This document shows, piece by piece, positions 8,670-17,221 of a stretch of 43,511 nt of DNA (positions within the stretch are counted from its first letter, which is position 1; each line of letters starts with the position of its first letter). The translations under genes were made by a program, and so were the position numbers. This DNA is from Crocinitomicaceae bacterium (lineage in GTDB: Bacteria > Bacteroidota > Bacteroidia > Flavobacteriales_D > Crocinitomicaceae): NCBI GenBank assembly GCA_021738405.1, contig JAIPCC010000011.1, positions 1-43,511 of the forward strand. Reading direction: 5' to 3'. Below the pieces are notes generated by a model. It made no database searches. It worked only from the letters and a program-made list of their open reading frames with translations, and had not been told where the DNA came from.

Positions 8670-10805
8670 ATGTCTGAAGAAAAAAGAAAAAATCCGTTTT
8701 CTGTCTACTGGATTTACATCGCATTTGTCCTTGTATTGGTCAGCACGCACCTCTACATCAACAGCGAAACCACCACTACTATTAAGTACAAAGAAACGCT
8801 CCTCGACCTCGTAGAAGCGAAAGGTGTGAAGCAAGTCAAGATTGTCAATCAAAGTACGGCGCGGTTTCAGTTGCGCAAAAGTGCCAGCACTTACATCAAC
8901 AGCCGCAAAAACCTAGACTTCCCGAAACTAAGCAAATTATTGGCCAACAAAAATGCCCAACCTTCTAAAATTGTTTTTGAATTAGAAAATATTGGCAACC
9001 ACGCTAATTTCGAGAAAGCTTTAGACGAACGCGGCTACCACGACTACGAAAACGTCATCGAAACCAACTGGATTGCCCAAATCTTGGGTTATTTATTGCC
9101 TTTTGGTATCATTGTCTTGATCTGGATGTTCGTCATGCGACGCATGTCTGGCAGCGGTGGCGGTGCTAGTGGCGGCGGTCAAATTTTCAATATTGGCAAA
9201 TCGCGCGCACAAGTCTATGAAAAAGGCAAAAGCACCAACATTACTTTCAAAGACGTAGCTGGTCTTGAAGGTGCCAAAGAAGAAATTGTAGAAATTGTCG
9301 AGTTCCTCAAGAATCCTAAAAAATACACCGAACTCGGGGCCAAAATTCCGAAAGGCGCCTTGCTAGTAGGCCCTCCGGGAACAGGGAAAACCTTACTTGC
9401 CAAAGCAGTAGCCGGCGAAGCAAAAGTGCCGTTTTTCTCGCTTTCAGGTTCAGACTTCGTCGAAATGTTCGTTGGGGTTGGTGCCTCACGCGTTCGCGAT
9501 TTGTTCCGTCAGGCCAAAGAAAAAGCACCTGCTATCATCTTCATCGATGAGATCGATGCCATTGGGCGCGCACGCGGCAAAAACAACGGTTTCAATACCA
9601 ACGACGAACGCGAAAACACCCTCAATCAACTCCTCACCGAAATGGATGGTTTTGGCACCAATTCGGGTGTGATCATCTTGGCCGCTACCAACCGTGCCGA
9701 TGTACTCGATAGCGCCTTGATGCGCGCAGGTCGCTTTGACCGACAAATTTATGTCGACATGCCCGACCTCAACGAGCGCCGAGCTATTTTTGGTGTGCAC
9801 CTCAAGCCGCTCAAAATTTCGACAGAAATCGACGTCGAGTTTTTGGCCAAACAAACCCCTGGTTTCTCCGGAGCAGATATCGCAAATTTATGTAACGAAG
9901 CGGCACTCATCGCAGCGCGTCACAACAAAACGCAAGTCGAAAAACAAGACTTCCTCGACGCCGTTGACCGCATCATTGGTGGCCTAGAAAAGAAAAACAA
10001 AATCATTACGCCAGAAGAAAAGAAAACGATTGCCTACCACGAGGCGGGTCACGCCGCGGTTTCTTGGCTCTTGCAGTACGCCAATCCGTTGGTGAAAGTG
10101 ACTATCGTGCCACGCGGACAATCTTTAGGTGCTGCATGGTACCTACCAGAAGAGCGCAGCATCACCACTACCGAGCAACTCCTCGACGACATGTGTGCTA
10201 CCCTCGGTGGGCGCGCAGCGGAGCAACTCACCTTCAAGCGTATTTCTACCGGTGCTCTATCGGATTTAGAACGCGTTACCAAACAAGCCTACGCCATGAC
10301 CTCTATCTATGGCCTCAACGAGCGCGTTGGCAATATCTCCTTCTACGACTCACAGGGCAGAGATGCCTTTACCAAGCCTTATTCTGAGGATACCGCTAAA
10401 GTCATCGACGAAGAAGTCAGCAAACTTATCGAAGGTCAGTACCAACGTGCGCTTCAATTACTCGGTGAAAACCAAGATAAATTAGGACAACTCGCCGATC
10501 GCTTGCTCACCTCTGAGGTCATCTTCAAAGAAGACCTAGAAGCTATTTTTGGCAAGCGCCCTTGGGATCCAATTGAAGAAATCTCAACAGAAATTGAGGC
10601 AGCTGCAAGCGAGAGCAACACAAACAACATGTTGGAAACTGGCGAAGAAACGCAGTCCGAAGAAGTCAAATCTGAAGAAACGCCTTCGGAAGAATCTACA
10701 CCTGAAGAACCTACACCTGAAGAACCTACATCTGAAGCGTCGACTTCTGAAGATATGGGCACTTCTGAACCAACTTCAGATACTGAACCAACGCCTAACG
10801 CATGA
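8670..10805 (+). CDS. ftsH: ATP-dependent zinc metalloprotease FtsH
   Basis: A 711-residue membrane-anchored AAA protease that degrades misfolded membrane proteins and short-lived regulators. Two membrane segments (about 13-30 and 137-156) flank a periplasmic domain. The Walker A motif GPPGTGKT is at 234-241, the Walker [12 protein letters not shown] at about 289-299, the second region of homology [20 protein letters not shown] at about 339-358, and the zinc-binding HEAGH at 457-461. After about residue 620 comes an acidic, proline- and threonine-rich tail with a pentapeptide repeat of the form xTPEE, which is not part of the usual catalytic core. The gene overlaps cdsA by 4 bp (ATGA), indicating translational coupling. 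Confidence 0.97.
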   Translation: MSEEKRKNPFSVYWIYIAFVLVLVSTHLYINSETTTTIKYKETLLDLVEAKGVKQVKIVNQSTARFQLRKSASTYINSRKNLDFPKLSKLLANKNAQPSKIVFELENIGNHANFEKALDERGYHDYENVIETNWIAQILGYLLPFGIIVLIWMFVMRRMSGSGGGASGGGQIFNIGKSRAQVYEKGKSTNITFKDVAGLEGAKEEIVEIVEFLKNPKKYTELGAKIPKGALLVGPPGTGKTLLAKAVAGEAKVPFFSLSGSDFVEMFVGVGASRVRDLFRQAKEKAPAIIFIDEIDAIGRARGKNNGFNTNDERENTLNQLLTEMDGFGTNSGVIILAATNRADVLDSALMRAGRFDRQIYVDMPDLNERRAIFGVHLKPLKISTEIDVEFLAKQTPGFSGADIANLCNEAALIAARHNKTQVEKQDFLDAVDRIIGGLEKKNKIITPEEKKTIAYHEAGHAAVSWLLQYANPLVKVTIVPRGQSLGAAWYLPEERSITTTEQLLDDMCATLGGRAAEQLTFKRISTGALSDLERVTKQAYAMTSIYGLNERVGNISFYDSQGRDAFTKPYSEDTAKVIDEEVSKLIEGQYQRALQLLGENQDKLGQLADRLLTSEVIFKEDLEAIFGKRPWDPIEEISTEIEAAASESNTNNMLETGEETQSEEVKSEETPSEESTPEEPTPEEPTSEASTSEDMGTSEPTSDTEPTPNA
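10695..10739 (+). repeat. 15-bp tandem repeat in the ftsH tail
   Basis: Three near-identical 15-bp copies (tctacacctgaagaa, cctacacctgaagaa, cctacatctgaagcg) encode [10 protein letters not shown] and PTSEA. Because the period is a multiple of three, copy number can change without breaking the frame. Confidence 0.8.
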
Positions 10806-11623
10806 TCGGAAACCTGGGGCAACGCATGATCACTGGTGCTGTTTTTGGCACCCTTGTGATCGGTTCTATGCTCTGGAATCCTTATGCTTTTGCACTTGTC
10901 TTTTCTTTTTTCATGATTGTTGGCCTGTGGGAGTTTTATAACTTCTTCAAGCAGCATCAAGTGGTAGAAGTATCGAATGAAATTGGCATTTTTATTGGCA
11001 TTTTTATTTATATACTTTTGGTGGGTATTAGTTTTGAGTGGTTCTCCGTGATCTCTCTAAGCCTGATATTCCCGCTCTTCTTTACGCTGATTCTCAACGA
11101 ACTATGGGCCAAGCACCAGCACCCATTGCTGAATATTTCAGTGTTGGTTTTCGGCATCATTTATGTCGTTGGGCCCTTCTATTTGAGCATCGATTTACAT
11201 GTCCGCGACACCTCCCCACTTCCCAAAGTACTGGGCATGTTTTTACTGATCTGGACAAACGATTCTTTCGCTTATTTTAGTGGAAGAGCTTTCGGAAAAC
11301 ACAAGCTTTTTGAGCGGATTTCTCCAAAAAAAACCTGGGAGGGTACTTTTGGCGGCATCTTGTTTACCTTGCTTATTGGCTTTCTTATTGGGTCGTACAT
11401 CAACAAAGGCGAAGTGTTATTTTGGATGGTCTCGGCGCTCATTATTGCACCCGGTGCTATTTTCGGTGATTTGCTTGAATCGCTATTCAAAAGAAGTTTG
11501 GCAGTCAAGGACAGCGGTAAAATCTTGCCCGGACACGGCGGCGTACTAGACCGCTTCGATGCCGCTCTTTTTACCATTCCATTTTTCTATTGTTGGTCAA
11601 TAATCTATCTTTACTGGAAATGA
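10802..11623 (+). CDS. cdsA: Phosphatidate cytidylyltransferase
   Basis: A 273-residue integral membrane enzyme that makes CDP-diacylglycerol from phosphatidic acid and CTP, the branch point of phospholipid synthesis. It has about eight hydrophobic segments. The family signature S-x-x-K-R-x4-K-D-x-G is seen as SLFKRSLAVKDSGK, followed by LPGHGGVLDRFDA near the C-terminus. It overlaps ftsH by 4 bp and psd by 4 bp (ATGA at each junction), so the three genes are likely one coupled transcript, placing this enzyme directly before the decarboxylase that acts later in the same lipid pathway. Confidence 0.95.
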   Translation: MIGNLGQRMITGAVFGTLVIGSMLWNPYAFALVFSFFMIVGLWEFYNFFKQHQVVEVSNEIGIFIGIFIYILLVGISFEWFSVISLSLIFPLFFTLILNELWAKHQHPLLNISVLVFGIIYVVGPFYLSIDLHVRDTSPLPKVLGMFLLIWTNDSFAYFSGRAFGKHKLFERISPKKTWEGTFGGILFTLLIGFLIGSYINKGEVLFWMVSALIIAPGAIFGDLLESLFKRSLAVKDSGKILPGHGGVLDRFDAALFTIPFFYCWSIIYLYWK

Positions 11624-12285
11624 TGACTTTTCACCGCGAAGGACGCTCCATTATGCTTGGGAGCATTGTAATATTTCTGGGCTTGAGCGCCCTCAATTAC
11701 TATCTTTTGGCCTGCTCTATTTTCGGCCTATTTCTTTTTCTTGAAATTGGATTTGCTGTACTGCTCTACCTCATTATCCAGTTTTTTAGGATACCGAAGC
11801 GCACCTGCACGGCCGGCCCACAAGATATCATGTGCCCAGCAGACGGCAAAGTTGTAGTGATTGAAGAAGTCGAAGAAACAGAATATTTCAAAGACAAGCG
11901 CATTCAGGTGTCTATTTTTATGTCGCCAATGAATGTGCACGCCAATTATTATCCGATAGCCGGTGAAGTGAGTTATACCAAGTATCACCCGGGCTTGTTT
12001 TTGGTTGCTTGGCACCCAAAGAGCAGCACCGACAACGAGCGCAGCACGTGTGTGGTCAAACACACCAGCGGAACAGAAATTCTTTTTCGTCAAATTGCGG
12101 GCGCATTGGCGCGCCGGATTTGTTACTACGCCCAAATTGGCGACAACGCGCAAACGGGTGCAGAATTCGGCTTCATCAAATTTGGGTCTCGCGTCGATTT
12201 ATTCTTGCCTTTGGGCACGAAAATTGATGTGGAGCTCGGACAAAAAGTGCAAGCAAAACTCACCAAGCTTGGTACTTTAAATTAA
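11620..12285 (+). CDS. psd: Phosphatidylserine decarboxylase proenzyme
   Basis: A 221-residue decarboxylase that converts phosphatidylserine to phosphatidylethanolamine. It belongs to the short class, with self-cleavage at a Gly-Ser bond to form the pyruvoyl group: FGS at residues 188-190, cleavage between G189 and S190. Other conserved points are PADG (D75) and the MNVH histidine (H107). Two membrane segments lie within residues 10-56. The start at 11620 overlaps the cdsA stop (ATGA); the in-frame ATG at 11590 is inside cdsA. A phosphatidylserine synthase gene, needed for the step between CdsA and Psd, is not in the window. Confidence 0.93.
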   Translation: MMTFHREGRSIMLGSIVIFLGLSALNYYLLACSIFGLFLFLEIGFAVLLYLIIQFFRIPKRTCTAGPQDIMCPADGKVVVIEEVEETEYFKDKRIQVSIFMSPMNVHANYYPIAGEVSYTKYHPGLFLVAWHPKSSTDNERSTCVVKHTSGTEILFRQIAGALARRICYYAQIGDNAQTGAEFGFIKFGSRVDLFLPLGTKIDVELGQKVQAKLTKLGTLN

Positions 12286-12311
12286 TTTGTAACTTTATAA
12301 AAAAAAACGCC

Positions 12312-12530
12312 ATGAAAAAAGTATTTGTAGCTATTGCCCTTACCACATTCGTAGGTTCTTTGGCAAGCACAGCTTATGCAGCTGTAAACGGAACGCAAAT
12401 CGTTAAGAAAGACGACGACAAGCGCAAAAAGAAAAAGAAAAGCGGTAGCTGCTGCTCTTCTAGCTCTACACAAAAATCTTGCTCTTCTAGCAACTCGACT
12501 CAAAAGTCTTGTTCTGGAGAAAAGCACTAA
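12312..12530 (+). CDS. Small secreted Lys-rich, Ser/Cys-rich protein, unknown
   Basis: A 72-residue protein with a clear signal peptide (cut after AYA, residue 23). The mature part is about 49 residues: a short linker, a basic patch (DDDKRKKKKKSGS, about 34-46), then two copies of a Ser/Cys element: CCSSSSTQKSCSSSNSTQKS followed by CSG. It contains five cysteines. No enzyme family is recognised. It could be a metal-binding or disulfide-rich envelope peptide, or a low-complexity peptide of structural use; this is inference. A near-consensus -7 box (TAACTTTA, 12290-12297) lies upstream, and a strong terminator follows at 12552-12578, so it may be transcribed alone or as the tail of the ftsH-psd operon. 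Confidence 0.7.
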   Translation: MKKVFVAIALTTFVGSLASTAYAAVNGTQIVKKDDDKRKKKKKSGSCCSSSSTQKSCSSSNSTQKSCSGEKH

Positions 12531-12551
12531 TCCTAGTTACTTACCGTAACG

Positions 12552-12578
12552 CAAAAAGCCGGCTCACGCCGGCTTTTT
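12552..12578. terminator. Bidirectional rho-independent terminator
   Basis: An inverted repeat AAAGCCGGC / GCCGGCTTT with a 4-nt loop TCAC lies between convergent genes. A T-run follows on the plus strand and a run of A precedes it, so it can terminate both the small secreted protein gene and the acyl-CoA synthetase gene. Confidence 0.9.
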
Positions 12579-12596
12579 TTATGTCCAATTCATGCC

Positions 12597-14363
12597 TTAG
12601 GCACTATAGATGGCTTGGTACTGAGCTTGGTATTTATCAAGTATTTTTTTGCGCTTGAACTTGAGCGTTGGCGTGAGTTCGCCGCCTTCAATGGTGAATT
12701 CTTGCGGCAAGAGCTTGACTTTTTTGAGTTGCTCCCATGAACCATATTCCTTGTTGATCGCTGCAATTTCTTCATTGATGCGATCTATCAATGCTTGGTT
12801 CTCAATGATGGCGTCGTTAGAAAGCTTTGAAAAATCAAGTGCATGACGCTGCGCCCATTCTTTTACAAAAGCAAAGTTGGGAACAATAAATACAGCTGGG
12901 AATTTCTCACCCTCACCAATCACCATGGCCTGCTCAATAAAACGAGATTGCTTGAGTCTGTTTTCCATGGCTTGCGGCACAATATATTTACCCCCAGAGG
13001 TCTTGAAAATCTCTTTTTTGCGATCGGTAATCTTCAAAAACTTGCCCTCTTGGAAGGTGCCGATATCACCTGTACAAAACCAACCGTCGGCATCAAAAAC
13101 TTCATTGGTTGCTTCTTGATTTTTATAGTAACCCATCATGACGTTTGGTCCTTTGACAAGGATTTCGCCGTCTTCGGCAATTTTGACCTGTACGTTTTCT
13201 ACTAGCGGGCCAACCGAGCCAATTCGGATACCTGTATTGAAGTTATTTACCGTTACCACCGGAGAAGTTTCGGTGAGGCCATAACCTTCGAGAATTGGAA
13301 TATCTGCCGCCAAGAAGATTCGGGCCAAGCGCGGTTGTAATGCCGCAGACCCAGAAGCAATTGCCTTGACGTTGCCGCCGAGCGCCTCTTGCCATTTGGA
13401 GAAAATAAGCTTGCGCGCAATGGCCAATTTGACTTTGTAAAATATTGATTTTCCAATGACGTCGTAATCTTCGGCAACGCCAACAGCCCAGAAGAAGAGT
13501 GCGCGTTTGACACCAGAGAGCTCCTCTCCTTTGGCCATGATTTTGTCGAATACCTTTTCGATTAAGCGCGGTACTGCGGAGAATACATCGGGCTTTACTT
13601 CACGGATGTTGTCGCCGATGGTATCCATCGATTCGGCAAAGTGAATAGAGCAACCAATGTACATGTACAAATAATGAAGCATGCGCTCATAAATATGACA
13701 TACCGGAAGAAAGCTCAAGACCTTTGAATTTTTATCGGCTGGAATTGGGTCTATACATGCCGAAACCGTAGAGAGGATGTTGGCATGTGATAGCATGACA
13801 CCTTTTGGATTGCCAGTTGTACCCGAAGTATAGATAATGGTAACTAAATCAGTGGTTTTTACATCGCGCATGCGTTGTTCGACAGCCTCGATTTCAGTTT
13901 GGCCTTTCGCCGCTTCAATTGCCGACCAATGCGGGCAGTTGGGCAGCTGATCAAAAGCAAACAAATGCTTGAGCGTAGGCACTTCGTTTCTGACCGAACT
14001 GATTTTGTCTACCAACTCTTGGTTGGAAACCACACAGATTTCTACTCCTGCATCGTTGAGGATGAAACGGTAATCCGATTCTGAAATATTGGGATAAAGT
14101 GGAACTAATATAGCCCCAACTTGCTGTACAGCGATATCGAGAATATTCCATTCAAAGCGGTTTGAGCTGGCAACCGCAACGCGATCACCGGCCTGAACAC
14201 CCATGGAAATGAGCCCACGAGAAACGTTCATGGCTGCTTCGAGGAAGTCGGCGGTGGCAAGTGGAACCCAAATGCCTTTTGTCTTGGTGACAAACATGTT
14301 GGGATTAGGGTAATTCTTGAGTTGATGTCTAGGGACATCAAATAAACGATCTATAGTTAGCAT
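12597..14363 (-). CDS. Long-chain fatty acid--CoA ligase (AMP-forming)
   Basis: A 588-residue member of the ANL adenylate-forming family, of the FadD15/FAA-like long-chain type, activating fatty acids to acyl-CoA through an acyl-adenylate. The P-loop motif YTSGTTGNPKG is at residues 178-188. The A5 motif appears as GYGLTETSP, followed by the GDIGTF and TDRKKEIFKTSGGKYI segment that carries the hinge and A8 region. Two Cys-Tyr rich segments around residue 220-240 (HIYERMLHYLYMYIG) match the long-chain type. No signal peptide is present; it is expected at the inner face of the membrane. It follows the transporter gene by 40 bp on the same strand. Confidence 0.92.
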   Translation of the reverse strand: MLTIDRLFDVPRHQLKNYPNPNMFVTKTKGIWVPLATADFLEAAMNVSRGLISMGVQAGDRVAVASSNRFEWNILDIAVQQVGAILVPLYPNISESDYRFILNDAGVEICVVSNQELVDKISSVRNEVPTLKHLFAFDQLPNCPHWSAIEAAKGQTEIEAVEQRMRDVKTTDLVTIIYTSGTTGNPKGVMLSHANILSTVSACIDPIPADKNSKVLSFLPVCHIYERMLHYLYMYIGCSIHFAESMDTIGDNIREVKPDVFSAVPRLIEKVFDKIMAKGEELSGVKRALFFWAVGVAEDYDVIGKSIFYKVKLAIARKLIFSKWQEALGGNVKAIASGSAALQPRLARIFLAADIPILEGYGLTETSPVVTVNNFNTGIRIGSVGPLVENVQVKIAEDGEILVKGPNVMMGYYKNQEATNEVFDADGWFCTGDIGTFQEGKFLKITDRKKEIFKTSGGKYIVPQAMENRLKQSRFIEQAMVIGEGEKFPAVFIVPNFAFVKEWAQRHALDFSKLSNDAIIENQALIDRINEEIAAINKEYGSWEQLKKVKLLPQEFTIEGGELTPTLKFKRKKILDKYQAQYQAIYSA

Positions 14364-14403
14364 ACAATAGGTTTGGTGGCGAAAAATAGCAATATTGTTT
14401 CAA

Positions 14404-15711
14404 TTAAAGAAACAAAATCACAAAAAGGATGATGAGGGCCAGGCTAATGAGGTTGAGCACAAATCCGTAGCGAATCATGTCTTTGATGCGCAAAAAACCC
14501 GAGCCAAAGACAATAGCGTTGGGCGGTGTGCCGACAGGCATCATGAACGCTAAACTTGCGCCAAGTGTGAGTGCCATGGCAAGCGGAACCAAAGGCAGCC
14601 CTGTTTGCTGTGCAAAAATACCCACAACGGGAATAAACAGCGTAACCATCGCTAGATTGGAAAGTACTTCAGAAATAAAAATAGCGATCGTGGTGAGGAT
14701 GGCAATTGCCGTCAGTAGGCCGATTCCATGGAAAGATTCAAAAGTGCTGGCTAAAAACTGCAGTACCCCATTTTTTTCGAGGACTGCTGCCAAAGCCAAG
14801 CCGCCACCAAAAAGCAAGAGAATGCCCCAAGGTAATTTTTCGGTATCTGACCAACGCAAGACTTTTTCTTTGGCCGTTTGACCACTCGGCATTAAGAACA
14901 TAGCCAATGCACCTAAAATTGCGGCGTTTTCATCGCGATATTTGATGCCTAAATAAGTTCCGATGGCTTCGCGGAAAATCCAGAGGCCAGCTACAATAGA
15001 GAAAATCCAAAGCACGCGTTTTTGGGCTTTAGACCAAGGAAGGGTTTGGAAATTCAGGTCGTGGACATCTTTGCGCTCCTCACCTAATAAATAATTGAAA
15101 ATGAGAAACATCAACAACAATAATAGAATAGCGAGCGGCATGCCGATTTTCATCCAGTCGAAAAAACTGATCTCGATGTTGAAACTTTCGGAAAGAATGC
15201 TCGCCATTTGCGTATTGGGCGGAGAACCAATGAGTGTGCCGACCCCCCCAATATTTGAAGCATAGGCAATGGAAAGCATCAAAAACACGCTGAATTTTGA
15301 TTGGCGATGTGCGGGTGGCATGGCCTCTACCACAGCAACTGCCATCGGCAGCATCATGAGTGCAGTAGCGGTGTTGGAAATCCACATCGAAATCAGCCCA
15401 GTACTGAGAATGAAACCCAATAAAATATTTGATTTTTTATCGCCAACAACGGCAATTATTCGCCTGGCAATTTGCTCGTGCACGCCCCATTTTTCGAGTG
15501 CAAGTGCCATTACAAAGCCGCCGAAGAATAAAAAGATATTGGAGTCGCCGTAGCATTGCGCGAGGTCTTTGGGGGTGAGTAGGCCAAATGGAACAGCAAG
15601 TAATAGGGGGAGCAGCGCCGTAAGATAAACGGGAATCCATTCGGAAATCCAGAGTACAACCATTAGTCCTGCCAATAACAAGGCAAGTGTAAAACCGTCA
15701 AAAACCCACAT
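14404..15711 (-). CDS. DASS/SLC13 family anion:sodium symporter
   Basis: A 435-residue membrane transporter of the divalent anion:sodium symporter family (di/tricarboxylates or sulfate). About 11 hydrophobic segments are visible. The two substrate/sodium-binding SNT-type motifs are seen as SNTATALMMLP in the first half and MPVGTPPNAIVFGSG in the second half; the second is the TPxN-type variant. It lies 13 bp after the small gene at 15725 and upstream of the acyl-CoA ligase, all on the minus strand, suggesting a shared transcript. The exact substrate cannot be read from the sequence. Confidence 0.88.
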   Translation of the reverse strand: MWVFDGFTLALLLAGLMVVLWISEWIPVYLTALLPLLLAVPFGLLTPKDLAQCYGDSNIFLFFGGFVMALALEKWGVHEQIARRIIAVVGDKKSNILLGFILSTGLISMWISNTATALMMLPMAVAVVEAMPPAHRQSKFSVFLMLSIAYASNIGGVGTLIGSPPNTQMASILSESFNIEISFFDWMKIGMPLAILLLLLMFLIFNYLLGEERKDVHDLNFQTLPWSKAQKRVLWIFSIVAGLWIFREAIGTYLGIKYRDENAAILGALAMFLMPSGQTAKEKVLRWSDTEKLPWGILLLFGGGLALAAVLEKNGVLQFLASTFESFHGIGLLTAIAILTTIAIFISEVLSNLAMVTLFIPVVGIFAQQTGLPLVPLAMALTLGASLAFMMPVGTPPNAIVFGSGFLRIKDMIRYGFVLNLISLALIILFVILFL

Positions 15712-15724
15712 TGGGCAAAGGAAT

Positions 15725-15985
15725 TTATTTGTTGAGCCCGTTGAGCGCGTCTACGAAATAGTTCGCTTTCGCCTCGACTTCGTTAGCAATAGCACGGAAC
15801 TCAGCCTTGCCTTTTGCTTGATTCATTTTGGTCAGCATTTGGTCTTGAAACGAAGCTGCTTCATCGATGAGCTTAGCCGAGCGGTCTGCTTTGTCTGGAG
15901 CGGTCATTTCAAAAAAGAAGCATTCTTCTACCACATCAAAAACCATTTCATTGATGTTTCTTTTGAGGATTCGTTTGTTGGCCAT
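15725..15985 (-). CDS. Small conserved protein, unknown function
   Basis: An 86-residue soluble, helix-rich protein starting MANKRILKRNINEMVFDVVE. The start at 15985 is preferred to 16012 because the -7 box TACATTTG (16002-16009) lies within the longer form. No known domain is recognised; the residue pattern suggests a four-helix or coiled-coil fold with many charged residues. It is the first gene of the minus-strand group that continues with the DASS transporter (13-bp gap), so it may be co-expressed with it, but no functional link can be inferred. Confidence 0.7.
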   Translation of the reverse strand: MANKRILKRNINEMVFDVVEECFFFEMTAPDKADRSAKLIDEAASFQDQMLTKMNQAKGKAEFRAIANEVEAKANYFVDALNGLNK

Positions 15986-16001
15986 AACTCTTAATTTTTG
16001 A

Positions 16002-16009
16002 CAAATGTA
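16002..16009 (-). promoter_or_regulatory. -7 box for the small gene at 15985
   Basis: Reads TACATTTG on the minus strand, 16 nt before the ATG at 15985. Divergent to the rlmI-like promoter. Confidence 0.5.
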
Positions 16010-16022
16010 CACTTTTTCGGGC

Positions 16023-16030
16023 TATTTTTG
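16023..16030 (+). promoter_or_regulatory. -7 box for the RlmI-like gene, leaderless arrangement
   Basis: TATTTTTG lies 3 nt before the ATG at 16034, and a TTG (15998-16000) is 22 bp further upstream, fitting the -33/-7 layout of Bacteroidota promoters. The transcript should start at or beside the AUG. Confidence 0.6.
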
Positions 16031-16033
16031 CAC

Positions 16034-17221
16034 ATGTCTTATCCCCTACTGACCATCGCCAAAGGCAAAGAGCACTCTATTCAACGCAAACACCCTTGGG
16101 TCTTCTCTGGGGCTTTGGCTAGCGATACCTCCGAGTTACAAGATGGCGACCTCGTCTGCCTCACCACCAAAAAACAACAAATTCTTGGCATCGGCCATTT
16201 CCAACACGCGACTATTTCTGTTCGGATCCTAAGCTTTGACTACGAAACCATAGACGAGGCTTTTTACGAACGACGCCTTTCCAATGCCTACCAATTACGT
16301 TTGCGCATCGGTCTACTCAACGCCAACAACAATATCTTTCGCTTGTGTCATGGCGAAGGCGATTTATTGCCTGGGCTCATCATCGATTTTTACAACGGCG
16401 TAGCAGTGATACAATGTCATTCGTTTGGCATGCACCGTCAAGTTGAACTCATTGCCCAAGCACTTCAGAAAGTCATTGGAGCCGATCTCAAGGCCATTTA
16501 TCACAAATCTAGCGACACCCTTCCCAAAAGAGAGGTGGCGTCAGACGGAGCTGCAGATGGCTATTTATTTGGCGAAGTAGCAACTCCGCACTTAGCGCTT
16601 GAAAATGGCGTTCAATACCAAATTGACTGGATCAATGGGCAAAAAACAGGCTTTTTCATTGATCAACGCGAAAACCGAGCACTACTCGGTAAATATGCGC
16701 AGGGCAAAAAAGTGCTCAACACCTTTTGTTACTCGGGTGGCTTTAGTTTGCAAGCTTTGCAACATGGCGCAACACTCGTGCACTCCTTGGATAGCTCTAA
16801 AAAAGCAATTGTACTGACCGAAGCCAATGTGGCACTCAATCAGTTTGAAGACAGACATGGCTCTATATGTGAAGACGCCATGGATTACATGAAAAACCTG
16901 CCCGAAGACTACGACATCATTGTATTGGATCCTCCGGCATTTGCCAAGCACCGAGACAAACGCCACCAAGCCATTCAAGGCTACAAACGCCTCAACGCCC
17001 ACGCCATTCGCCAGATCAAACCCGGCGGACTCATCTTTACATTTTCTTGCTCGCAAGTGGTAGATACCCTTCTTTTTACCAATACCGTCATTGCTGCAGC
17101 CATTGAAGCCGGGCGTTCTTGTCGTATTTTGGAGCAACTCCACCAACCTGCAGACCACCCCATTCAAGCTTTTCATCCAGAAGGCGCCTATCTCAAAGGG
17201 CTCGTTATTCAAATCGATTAA
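16034..17221 (+). CDS. rlmI: RlmI-like 23S rRNA (cytosine-C5) methyltransferase
   Basis: A 395-residue class I SAM-dependent methyltransferase. An N-terminal PUA domain (about 1-75, with KHPWVFSGAL) precedes a central RlmI-type domain and a Rossmann methyltransferase. The SAM-binding motif is VLNTFCYSGGFSLQALQHGA (from about residue 227), with LDPPAFAKHRDK (about 298) and the catalytic-cysteine region FSCSQVV (about 339). In E. coli RlmI makes m5C1962 of 23S rRNA; the same target is likely but unproven here. The start at 16034 is fixed by the -7 box directly before it; the earlier in-frame codon at 15998 would include the promoter. The MATE gene starts at the base after the stop codon. Confidence 0.88.
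   Translation: MSYPLLTIAKGKEHSIQRKHPWVFSGALASDTSELQDGDLVCLTTKKQQILGIGHFQHATISVRILSFDYETIDEAFYERRLSNAYQLRLRIGLLNANNNIFRLCHGEGDLLPGLIIDFYNGVAVIQCHSFGMHRQVELIAQALQKVIGADLKAIYHKSSDTLPKREVASDGAADGYLFGEVATPHLALENGVQYQIDWINGQKTGFFIDQRENRALLGKYAQGKKVLNTFCYSGGFSLQALQHGATLVHSLDSSKKAIVLTEANVALNQFEDRHGSICEDAMDYMKNLPEDYDIIVLDPPAFAKHRDKRHQAIQGYKRLNAHAIRQIKPGGLIFTFSCSQVVDTLLFTNTVIAAAIEAGRSCRILEQLHQPADHPIQAFHPEGAYLKGLVIQID

Noticed and set aside
10454-10960. 168-codon minus-strand frame across the ftsH/cdsA junction
   Set aside because: Ser/Val repeat is the reverse complement of the ftsH tail repeat, not a separate protein.
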